A stretch of 64,000 nt of DNA from Alopecurus myosuroides (lineage: Eukaryota; Streptophyta; Magnoliopsida; Poales; Poaceae): positions 274,903,349 to 274,967,348 of the forward strand of contig CM054062.1 of the NCBI GenBank assembly GCA_028641055.1. Reading direction: 5' to 3'. Made by a program: the position numbers and the translations under genes. Under the pieces are notes generated by a model. That model was not told the origin of the DNA. It worked only from the letters and a program-made list of their open reading frames with translations, and did no database searches. Of this stretch, positions 34,107 through 44,000 are shown one piece after another (position 1 is the stretch's first letter; each line of letters begins with the position of its first letter).

Positions 34107-35138
34107 GAGCATGTCTAACAGAACCCTTACAATTTCGCCCCCTAAATCGCGTGTAGAGAGCCCTGCAAACGAAATCGAGAAATTTTTGTGCTAAGATTTA
34201 CGCGTTCATCTAGCAGACCCCGTATCGCCGCCCTGTATGTTTGAATTTAAACTTCGCGGGAGAATAGATGAACTCGATTTTATTGATGATCACCATTGCT
34301 TACATGAAATCGAGCTCGAGCTCGTCCTAACCTAGTCTAGTCTAGGAAGACGATGGGGCCGGAAGCCTCCATCGCCTTGAATTGCTCGACGGCGGCGACG
34401 GCCTTCGCCTCCTCCTCCGCTTCCGCCCGCGCCGCGGCCTCCGCCTCCTTCTTCGAAAGCTCGACGGCCGCCGCGAACGCCGCCTCCTCCTCCTCCGCTG
34501 TCGCCGGAACCTCCTCCTCCGCTGTCGCCGCGCCTCCTCCTCCGCTTCCGCTCGCGCCGTCGCGGCGGCGCTTGCACTGCTGGTGCATCTCCCAATCCGC
34601 GCGCCATTTCGCGAATTGGGGGCCGCTCATCGGCCGCGGCGGCGGGTCGACGGAGTAGTACCTCCCGCCCTCGGCGTAGTCCGCCAGCGACGCCGGCATG
34701 CTTGCCGGCCACGCCGCGTACTTCCAGGCGGCGCGGCGGCTCCCTGCAACGGAATGTTTGCAGTGGCGCCGCCACGCCTCCTCGAGCGACTCCGGCTCGT
34801 GGCGGCGCTTGGAGCGGGCGGTGGAGGAGCCGGAGCCGTCTGGGGAACTCATGCTGCGCTTGGAATGGGGAATGGGGCGGCGGCGCGTGGGGAATCGCTC
34901 ACCGGAGTTGCGGCGGCGCGGGGCGGAGCTAGGGTTGCGGGTGGGGGGTTGGACCCCCACCCCAACCCTCACCCACTATAAGTACGGGGCGGCGGGGGCG
35001 GTTTGGCAGGCCCCGTAAAATTTTCGTAGGGGCCAGGCCGCATACGGGGGCTGCTAGAAGGCCGTTTTGGCCCGCACCCCGTATGCTGCCGGAATTTTAC
35101 GGGGCGCTCGCGATATACGGGGTCTGTTAGACATGCTC
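34107..35138 (-). mobile_element. Harbinger-type element carrying its own ORF
   Basis: 1032 bp with terminal inverted repeats beginning GAGCATGTCTAACAGA on both ends and TTA target duplication (34104-34106, 35139-35141). Copy A of the segmental duplication has the unoccupied site CAGCTTACAAAGC near 22333. A second internal CTAGCAGACCCCGTAT-like subterminal repeat lies near 34211. No transposase is encoded. The 171-residue ORF below occupies the middle. Confidence 0.9.
34337..34852 (-). CDS. Intact 171-residue ORF inside the Harbinger-type element, function unknown
   Basis: The ATG at 34852 (MSSPDGSGSSTARSKRRHE) is preferred because the only longer frame begins at a GTG at 34972. A TATA-like CTTATAGT lies at 34975-34982. 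The protein has a basic, Trp-containing N-terminal half (EEAWRRHCKH, AAWKYAAWPAS, QFAKWRADWEMHQQCKRRR), an Ala/Glu/Lys-rich probable helix (EEEEAAFAAAVELSKKEAEA onward), and an acidic, hydrophobic C-terminus ending PIVFLD. No transposase catalytic motif is seen. Its general layout resembles the pseudogene at 17683-18666. It could be an accessory protein of the element or a captured host gene. I do not recognise a named family. Confidence 0.6.
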   Translation of the reverse strand: MSSPDGSGSSTARSKRRHEPESLEEAWRRHCKHSVAGSRRAAWKYAAWPASMPASLADYAEGGRYYSVDPPPRPMSGPQFAKWRADWEMHQQCKRRRDGASGSGGGGAATAEEEVPATAEEEEAAFAAAVELSKKEAEAAARAEAEEEAKAVAAVEQFKAMEASGPIVFLD

Positions 35139-35445
35139 TTACAAAGCTACATACTGCAGGAGTAGTAGCTTTGATTAGTATTAGGACTTACTAGTAGTGT
35201 ACTCACATAGTATAACAAACTCATCTCGCCCGCATGAATAGAATTCTTGTCTTACACACCGAAGAAATCTGCAAACAGATGATGGACACACTACTTAACC
35301 GATGATAGGTAGCCGGCTGGTCAGTTAATTACACTGACGCAGCCAATTAATGGGCGTAAAATTTAAATATATATCCACGTCCAAATGGAAAATTAGTAAG
35401 GCGGTACTAGTAATTTCTTTCCGTCTTGTCGCTTAATCAAATTCT

Positions 35446-36273
35446 TCAGTTCAGTTGGAGCTCGGCGTTGAAGCCGAGCCACGGGGCGCCACCGTCTTCA
35501 ACAGGCTTGCACGTCTCCTTCGCCGCCCGAGCTGGCGCCTTTAGACTCACCGGATACGGATCTGCCGCGGCGAGCCTGCTCTTCCTCTTCTCGAGGAACC
35601 TCTGGAGCGACGCCTTCCTCGCGATCGGCAGGTCTGAATCAAATGCGCACCTCATCATCAGTGAACGACAGTATGGATTCTGTTTCGGCTGCATATACCG
35701 CGGTCTGTTGCAGATGTGTGATACGAGGAGTACGTGTCGATCCTTGGTTACCTGCCAAGAAAGGCTGCACCAGCGCGTTCTGGCAGACGAGCTCGGCTCC
35801 GGCGTCGTCGGAGGTGGCAGGCGCGACGAAGGAGGCCGCGAGCTGCATCAGTTCGCCGGCCTTGTCGGCGGGGAAATCGTCGAACACGAACGTCAGCCCG
35901 CCGTAGAAGATGGTCAGCTGCGCCCTCTCAGGCTCGAAGATCCTAATCAACAACAACAAAAAAGAAGAACTGATTCTCAAGACCTGCCGACAGGGGAGGA
36001 ACTCCCTGATGACATGATGTCAAGGACGCCGGAATGCTAGTTTGCGTACCTTTCGTACGAGTTGTCATTGAGCGTGCCGGCCTGCTGCGGGAAGAGCTCC
36101 ATGGTCTTCTTGATCCTCTCCTCTGCCCCCGCGACACAATTGGCGCCCGGCATGAGGTCCATGGTCACGGCCGCGTCCCTGCCGACCTGCTCCTTCATGT
36201 ACTGACGCAGCAGGGTACACGCCGCGGCGAACCTGCTGCCGCCGGCGCCCCTAGTCTGCTGCTCCTTTCCCAT
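35446..36273 (-). CDS. JAZ: JAZ-B: jasmonate ZIM-domain repressor, TIFY11-like, three exons
   Basis: The exons are 36273-36050, 35942-35752 and 35633-35446; introns have GTACGC...GATTAG and GTAACC...TTCAG borders and the joined frame encodes 200 residues. Visible are an N-terminal FAAACTLLRQYMKEQ helix, MDLMPGA, TIFYGG at 85-90 within QLTIFYGGLTFVFDDFPADK, and a Jas motif from D139 ([19 protein letters not shown]) to Y165. The role is nuclear repression of MYC-type factors, with removal through COI1 after jasmonoyl-isoleucine binding. The start MGKEQQ is chosen; an upstream in-frame ATG at 36309 would add 12 residues. Intron 2 falls just before the Jas motif, so retaining it would give a Jas-less protein. 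Exon 2 is copied in the pseudogene at 22502-22738. A 2.4-kb tandem duplication begins 15 bp upstream of the chosen start codon. Confidence 0.93.
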
Positions 36274-36441
36274 GTCGATTTCCCGGAAAGGTAGCGAGAC
36301 GAGGTACATATGCTGAATTGTTTTGTCCGTCTGGCCGGGAGATGAGGCCGCAGGTTAAGGCTCAGCCCTCTGTTCTTATGGCTATACAGCTGGAGGGGGC
36401 GAGGGATAGGCCTAATTTCTGTTTCCGGGAACGGAAATGAG

Positions 36442-36447
36442 CACGTG
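36442..36447 (-). promoter_or_regulatory. G-box upstream of JAZ-B
   Basis: CACGTG 169 bp upstream of the start at 36273. A second copy exists at 38839-38844 because the promoter-proximal DNA is tandemly duplicated. Confidence 0.6.
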
Positions 36448-37009
36448 AAAATGAAATGCGATCAAGCGGGGACGGAGGAGACGATCGAACAAGAGACCAA
36501 GAGCTAGTCTATCTGTCTTCGAGCACCGCACGTCTTTAACATAGTACTACCTGGCTGTAGTTTTTTTTTTGAAATACCCTGGCTGTAGTTTTGGCTTCCC
36601 CTCCTCTGGATATATACCTAGCTGAAGCGTGCATGTGTGTATTTGAGGCTCACGCAAAAGGTCGTACCATAAAACGGTTTATGGTTCACCGCAAATCATT
36701 TCTACGTTATGGCACGGCACCGTGGTAATAAATCCCCTAAAGTCCATACCGTAAAACATAATCTTATGATTTAAACAAATTTGTCTCACTATTGAAACTA
36801 ACATTTAGGCGATAGTTTCGGTACTGAAACATTTTTTTTCTTCAAATTACAAACATTTAGATCCTAAATGTGATTATAGTCTTCAATCCAAACGTATGGG
36901 CCATCATTGATGAACTAGCAAACAAATATCTGACCAAAAGCACGAATCAAATATGTGACCAAAAGCATGAATCAAATGGTCTATTAATCGTTGTATGAAC
37001 TTTTAGGTG

Positions 37010-37190
37010 GCCGTAGGTTTTCGCCCCGTAGAGGGCCTCTCCGAGTCGGGAAGGCTCTCAGTGGGTTTCCTATTGCTGCCCCAACTCGCTTCTCCCTTCC
37101 CTGTTTCTTTTTGTTGTTGTTGAACTTCGTATTTCCGTTCTAAGTAATGGAAAGGGGTAGCCCGGTTGGAAAAAATAAATTAATCAATCA
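37010..37190 (+). mobile_element. Possible LINE 3' end (also in copy 2)
   Basis: TTTTTGTTGTTGTTGAACTT, then TAATGGAAAGGGGTAGCC and a terminal GGAAAAAATAAA, resembling 3' tails of grass LINEs. There is no coding sequence. It is repeated at about 39408-39588. Confidence 0.35.
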
Positions 37191-38610
37191 GCAACATTGT
37201 CCCCATGGCTTGTCGTCGTCGCTATCATTGTCATTGCCATAACCATTAGCCCAACCTTCATCTTTCATCCCCGGATACCATATTCTTGACTGCTGGATAT
37301 TTTCTCTTCTAATCTCCCAATATGTCACCCCCCCCCCTTCTCTGCCATTACATTTAGATCGATTATCATGGGTTTGTTCTCCCCGGCAATGATCCCTTGG
37401 TTCATCTTGTTCTCCTCGAGGATAAGTCGACGCTCCTCGAAGACCGCCTTGCACTTCTCCCCGACTATCTTCTTTTTCTCGATTTTAAATATATTGCCAA
37501 CTTGTCATCCTATCTTGTTGCTTCTTCTCGGCCAACTCCTTCTCCATTTGAAAAGTTTCAGTTCTTCCTTGCTTTCATCAACTTAACGATCTTCTCCTTC
37601 ATGTTTGTTACCCTGGCATTCTTCAAATTGTCCTTCTTCTTTCATCCCCTCTCCTTTTTCTTGCCTTTGTCGGTGTACCATCAACATCATCGTCCAAGTC
37701 TATGGCTACGCTATGGGATCTCCCTTTTTTCGGTGGAGGGGCTTCTTTTGAAACGGGGCAAAAGCTTTGCCTTTATATTGATATAGAAGGAGCAAACAGG
37801 GACAAGCACGGCCTAAGCCGGAAAAAGGTAAAAAGAAAGCAGCTACATCGATGGGAAACTCCCGCGCAACGATCAGCCCAAGAGGGCAGCTAAACCCTTA
37901 GCCCCAGCGAGGATCTAGTTATTGCTCTCGCTTTTGATAAGATGGAAGAGGGTTGAAGGCATCGAAAATTTATTGTTGAAAATCCTCCCATTCCGCTCCT
38001 TCCAAATCTCCCAAGAGATGAGGGGCTTCTTGATCTCTCAACTTCCACTTATCGCTATAATCAACTAATTTCCAATTATGTTGGAGCATAAATAACTTGA
38101 TTTTGTAGGAGGTTATTTGCTTCTTTTCTTTTCTTGTGGTGCTAGACTGAAAAAATTGCAGAATAGAAGTTTGAGTACACATATAGAGGACACGTTCACA
38201 TAGATAAGTAAAATTTCACACAATCATCAATGTGGTAACCAATAGGAGGATCATTCCTCACTTGCTCAAAACAACCACTCCACCAACTACAATATTATTT
38301 GATGTCATCATATTGGCCTTGTAGAAATCTCAATAAGCGAGGTGATGGTCAGTCGATGAATTTTGTCAATATGGGCGACGAAGTTGGTAACTGCCGAGGT
38401 AGCGTTATCGAAGGTGGAGGAAGAGGCGGAGCAGGTCTGCGAGCCACTGCCTTCTTCGTCTTCATCAGAACAACGCGACCGATTTTAACTGCCGATTTGG
38501 CACCTGCGACGGCAAGTCGAAACCTTTCCCACCTCGGGATGTGGCCGATGGGCGCGCTGCACCGTCCCCGGACTCGTGACGATGTGCTTGTGCTTGGCGC
38601 GATGGCGAAG
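37188..38610 (-). pseudogene. Decayed Harbinger ORF1-like (SANT / NAM-associated C-terminal) gene, copy 1
   Basis: The minus strand carries LFMLQHNWKLVDYSDKWKLR (38080-38020 region), then the C-terminal coiled part FEERRLILEENK, ENKPMIIDLNVM and TYWEIRRENI (37440-37290), which I associate with the NAM-associated C-terminal domain of grass transposon ORF1-type proteins. Several stops and frameshifts interrupt it. Plus-strand frames over the same DNA are antisense shadows. It lies head to head with JAZ-B upstream DNA. Confidence 0.5.
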
Positions 38611-38684
38611 GAGCGTCAGTGGGAGACGCAAGAAGCTCGCAAAGGGTTGATTAGGGCCGCAGGTGTAACATCCCATTGTTTGGG

Positions 38685-41082
38685 AAGGTAGCGAGACGAG
38701 GTACATATGCTGAATTGTTTTGTCCGTCTGGCCGGGAGATGAGGCCGCAGGTTAAGGCTCAGCCCTCTGTTCTTATGGCTATACAGCTGGAGGGGGCGAG
38801 GGATAGGCCTAATTTCTGTTTCCGGGAACGGAAATGAGCACGTGAAAATGAAATGCGATCAAGCGGGGACGGAGGAGACGATCGAACAAGAGACCAAGAG
38901 CTAGTCTATCTGTCTTCGAGCACCGCACGTCTTTAACATAGTACTACCTGGCTGTAGTTTTTTTTTTGAAATACCCTGGCTGTAGTTTTGGCTTCCCCTC
39001 CTCTGGATATATACCTAGCTGAAGCGTGCATGTGTGTATTTGAGGCTCACGCAAAAGGTCGTACCATAAAACGGTTTATGGTTCACCGCAAATCATTTCT
39101 ACGTTATGGCACGGCACCGTGGTAATAAATCCCCTAAAGTCCATACCGTAAAACATAATCTTATGATTTAAACAAATTTGTCTCACTATTGAAACTAACA
39201 TTTAGGCGATAGTTTCGGTACTGAAACATTTTTTTTCTTCAAATTACAAACATTTAGATCCTAAATGTGATTATAGTCTTCAATCCAAACGTATGGGCCA
39301 TCATTGATGAACTAGCAAACAAATATCTGACCAAAAGCACGAATCAAATATGTGACCAAAAGCATGAATCAAATGGTCTATTAATCGTTGTATGAACTTT
39401 TAGGTGGCCGTAGGTTTTCGCCCCGTAGAGGGCCTCTCCGAGTCGGGAAGGCTCTCAGTGGGTTTCCTATTGCTGCCCCAACTCGCTTCTCCCTTCCCTG
39501 TTTCTTTTTGTTGTTGTTGAACTTCGTATTTCCGTTCTAAGTAATGGAAAGGGGTAGCCCGGTTGGAAAAAATAAATTAATCAATCAGCAACATTGTCCC
39601 CATGGCTTGTCGTCGTCGCTATCATTGTCATTGCCATAACCATTAGCCCAACCTTCATCTTTCATCCCCGGATACCATATTCTTGACTGCTGGATATTTT
39701 CTCTTCTAATCTCCCAATATGTCACCCCCCCCCCCTTCTCTGCCATTACATTTAGATCGATTATCATGGGTTTGTTCTCCCCGGCAATGATCCCTTGGTT
39801 CATCTTGTTCTCCTCGAGGATAAGTCGACGCTCCTCGAAGACCGCCTTGCACTTCTCCCCGACTATCTTCTTTTTCTCGATTTTAAATATATTGCCAACT
39901 TGTCATCCTATCTTGTTGCTTCTTCTCGGCCAACTCCTTCTCCATTTGAAAAGTTTCAGTTCTTCCTTGCTTTCATCAACTTAACGATCTTCTCCTTCAT
40001 GTTTGTTACCCTGGCATTCTTCAAATTGTCCTTCTTCTTTCATCCCCTCTCCTTTTTCTTGCCTTTGTCGGTGTACCTTCAACATCATCGTCCAAGTCTA
40101 TGGCTACGCTATGGGATCTCCCTTTTTTCGGTGGAGGGGCTTCTTTTGAAACGGGGCAAAAGCTTTGCCTTTATATTGATATAGAAGGAGCAAACAGGGA
40201 CAAGCACGGCCTAAGCCGGAAAAAGGTAAAAAGAAAGCAGCTACATCGATGGGAAACTCCCGCGCAACGATCAGCCCAAGAGGGCAGCTAAACCCTTAGC
40301 CCCAGCGAGGATCTAGTTATTGCTCTCGCTTTTGATAAGATGGAAGAGGGTTGAAGGCATCGAAAATTTATTGTTGAAAATCCTCCCATTCCGCTCCTTC
40401 CAAATCTCCCAAGAGATGAGGGGCTTCTTGATCTCTCAACTTCCACTTATCGCTATAATCAACTAATTTCCAATTATGTTGGAGCATAAATAACTTGATT
40501 TTGTAGGAGGTTATTTGCTTCTTTTCTTTTCTTGTGGTGCTAGACTGAAAAAATTGCAGAATAGAAGTTTGAGTACACATATAGAGGACACGTTCACATA
40601 GATAAGTAAAATTTCACACAATCATCAATGTGGTAACCAATAGGAGGATCATTCCTCACTTGCTCAAAACAACCACTCCACCAACTACAATATTCTTTGA
40701 TGTCATCATATTGGCCTTGTAGAAATCTCAATAAGCGAGGTGATGGTCAGTCGATGAATTTTGTCAATATGGGCGACGAAGTTGGTAACTGCCGAGGTAG
40801 CGTTATCGAAGGTGGAGGAAGAGGCGGAGCAGGTCTGCGAGCCACTGCCTTCTTCGTCTTCATCAGAACAACGCGACCGATTTTAACTGCCGATTTGGCA
40901 CCTGCGACGGCAAGTCGAAACCTTTCCCACCTCGGGATGTGGCCGATGGGCGCGCTGCACCGTCCCCGGACTCGTGACGATGTGCTTGTGCTTGGCGCGA
41001 TGGCGAAGGAGCGTCAGTGGGAGACGCAAGAAGCTCGCAAAGGGTTGATTAGGGCCGCAGGTGTAACATCCCATTGTTTGGG
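38685..41082. repeat. 2.4-kb tandem duplication, copy 2
   Basis: Direct copy of 36288-38684, one base longer in the C run. The junction reads TTTGGGAAGGTAGCG. The outer borders are GGAAAGGTAG on the left and TGGGAAGTTAC on the right, leaving AAG as 3-bp microhomology. The copy of the JAZ-B upstream region here (about 38685-39100) has no JAZ coding exon attached. Confidence 0.97.
39585..41061 (-). pseudogene. Harbinger ORF1-like pseudogene, copy 2, interrupted by the solo LTR
   Basis: Same content as copy 1, but the N-terminal end continues across the LTR insertion: the minus strand from 47068 (MANQADNVLSFFFDDL) reads to 47020 and resumes at 41061 and below. Copy 1 lacks this start because the duplication ended inside the LTR. 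It is decayed and not expressed as a full protein. Confidence 0.5.
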
Positions 41083-44000
41083 AAGTTACAACGATCTAAA
41101 TTTAATATGTGCATTTGCAAAACATGCATCTAAAAGTACGGGAAATTTTGGCGCGAAAGTTTAAACAAAGCAAAGTGACCAAAATTTCCCTTGACATGAT
41201 GAAATAGGTCTAGTTCATCTAGCCAGGAGTACATTTGGAGTGATCTTTATAACATAGTATCTCTAAAAAAACAAATCATCTGATTACACAAACCATAATT
41301 GGTTGAGACCAACACAAACTCTCAACAATCTTAACCACAACCCTTTGAGATGCTTGGGGTAATTCACTAGGTAACTACAACCAAAGAGGGGTGAGTATCC
41401 AAATCACATAAGTGATAATCATACTTCCACCAATGAGTAATGTATAATTGAACCATCTCATTAACAGAGATGTGATCATCTATAAAACAACAACCCTTAA
41501 GTTATCAACCATTCACACAACAATTTTCCAAATTATTTAGTAACTAATAAGTAATCCATTACAAGTAAATACAAAGGTTCATTAGAAAACAAATGATACC
41601 CACAAGTGGGAAATGACATAATAATTGTATTAACATATTTATCGAATATGTACATATCTCATCAACTATAAAAGGAGTACTTAAAAAAAGAAATAAATCT
41701 TCTTAACCTACTGTTAAACCTTGATCATTATATATGATATTTCCAAACCTATATATCCGCATTAAGAATGACAAAGGTTATAATAGAAGAATATAAAGTG
41801 ATAATATGACACCTGAGAAAAACAACTAATAACTATGACATAAGTCATTAAACCCCAATAACCTTCATATGCTCATTGTCTCATTCATCTTATACAAGTA
41901 AGCATATTAGATATCAACACCTCAATGAACCATTTGATCAACTTACTATTAAGTCATCATTCCATAAGAATTCCACACTTCTATTCAAATCTACCTTCAA
42001 CAAATAAAGTATCTTTGGATACAAGTATTGAGTAACAATAAGTTATAACCTCTATTAGAGGAATTAGGTTGAAAGCTAAATAAAACCAATCATGTATGAG
42101 ATAAGTATCAACCTTATGGGAAGAAAAACAAGAAATGTATGGAAGGATAATAAAAGCATGAATTAACTCTTAATCTAGATCTTCTTATTTTGGCTAGACC
42201 ATTATATCCTGTTTCCCAATCTTCTCTAAGTCATTCTGCAAGAGAAGCAAACCACAAGACAGGGGAAACTACCACAGGAAGATCTTCAAGAAGATTATTT
42301 AGAGTGTTCTAGAAGTACTATTCCAATTGACTATAAGAGTACTTGGAAACTCTTATATCTTGATCTGATCTTATTAACCCTCTTGAAATACTGTGATATT
42401 CCAATGTTAGTGTTATAGAGAAGTACTTTGGTAACAAGCCGTATACCTTGTTAACAAAACACTTCTGTATACTCAAACAATTGAGTGTCATACATAAACA
42501 AACAAAAAATTGAATTACATGGTACATCTCAGCCTATTGTATATGAGTAGTAATTTGGAGGCAAGTCTGGCCCACTTGTTAACAAATTCTTCCTATATGC
42601 ATATGGCAACTTGATGTCATAAAATAAACTCACATTCTTTTACAATCATCTAAGTAAAATCCTTGCTTGGAGTAATTGGATGTTTTCACCACAATGGTGA
42701 GACACTTGAGGTTAGAAACCAAGAGAGGACCAACCTGCAATGGAAAAAGGTGATAACAGAAGACTAGTGGCAACTAGAGAATAGGACATCAAACAACAGA
42801 AGAACACAAGAAGCAACACTGTCTTAGTAAGAGATCATAAGAATTTATCTAGTGAATCATTAGGATATATTAGAGAACTAATAACCTCTGTCAAGCTCAT
42901 CAGAGATGAGGAGCTCATAATAATATCTTTAATGGAAACAATATCAAGTATGAGATAACAATCAGCCATTGCATACACATGTCTTGTGATATGTGGATGT
43001 AATGGTAACAAGCTCAATACCTTGTTTTCCATATCCTTTTTATACATAAGACTAATAGATGATAACAAAAGTTCATCTACATATAACCATGTAAATGATT
43101 ACATGTGTAAAAAACAAACATGGGATAAATCCATATTGGAATCTATGTGGAAAACAAGCAAATAAGATCCCAACACCACACATGTTTTCCACTTGATCAA
43201 GTACTAAAAACAGCAAACATAGAGTACACACGCGTCAATAAAATGTCAACCAAAATTGCTAGGAATTGTAACTATGAAAATAACATAGTATTATAAAAAG
43301 AAAACAAGTTCCTTCACCCATTAAAATCATTTGGTGTGACATGGAATAAAATTCCACATTAATTGATTTTCATTACAGTGTATAGAAGCATTACCTAGAA
43401 GTGATACAAACTGTTTTCCAAAAGGGATTGTATCCAAATTTGTCCAATTATGATACACCACCTTGTATCCACATGATTGGAGTGTGTACTTTTATTAAAC
43501 ATGCTTTAGCATAATTTTATAGCCATTAAATAACATAAATGAAGAGAAAACAACAAAACCACTTAATCTAGCACCCTAAATAAAAAATAAAAATATTCTT
43601 CAAATTCACCTAAATAAAACATGGTGAGATATAAATTTGATGAGGAATTCAAATATATTTTTTATTAATTTTTCTGTTTACAAGAAGACCCTGAAAACAA
43701 GGTTTTGTTCTCAGTTTTGAGGACAAAAGGACCTCTTGGTAAAACTTAAATCATTCTAGGGGTTATGAGGAAAAATTCATTTTGTCGTCCTCCAGGCCGG
43801 CAGATTCATGGCCGAGCCGCCGCCGCTGCATGGCCACCTCCTGCTCACCGTCTTCCGCGAGGATAAGGAGTAGGAGGGAGCCTCCTACTTGCCCTCTGCC
43901 TCTCCTCACACTCGCACTCGCTCGCAATCTCTCCCTCTCTGTCTCTCTGAACCGAAGAACAACCCTAACCCTAACCGTCGGCCTCCGCTAGTCGTCGTCG

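Larger units (their letters stand above)
27321..35207. repeat. Segmental duplication, copy B (3' flank of JAZ-B)
   Basis: It is collinear with 18970-22394 but more than twice as long because of a Helitron (27732-30579), Stowaway MITEs (30582, 31104, 31735), a Mutator-like MITE (32905), a hAT MITE (33364) and a Harbinger element (34107). Between these, the two copies align with many small differences, so the duplication is old relative to most insertions. No coding gene is conserved in both copies apart from JAZ sequence at the right end. Confidence 0.85.
36288..38684. repeat. 2.4-kb tandem duplication, copy 1
   Basis: 2397 bp repeated directly at 38685-41082. It contains JAZ-B upstream DNA, possible LINE tail sequence, a decayed transposon ORF on the minus strand and, at its right end, the first 21-24 bases of the LTR that starts at 41062. 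The two copies differ at two substitutions I can see (37681/40079 and 38295/40693) and by one C in a C run near 37330, so the event is very recent. Confidence 0.97.

Noticed and set aside
37397..37786. 129-codon plus-strand ORF, present identically in both tandem copies (also 39795-40184)
   Set aside because: Antisense to a recognisable transposon ORF1-like relic; identity between copies reflects the recent duplication, not selection.
38299..41164. 130- and 155-codon plus-strand ORFs at 38299 and 40697
   Set aside because: Same DNA in two copies; the second runs into the LTR, and neither has a recognisable domain.
43962..43985. AACCCTAACCCTAACC telomere-like motif
   Set aside because: Only two and a half units inside an LTR leader; too short to indicate telomeric DNA.
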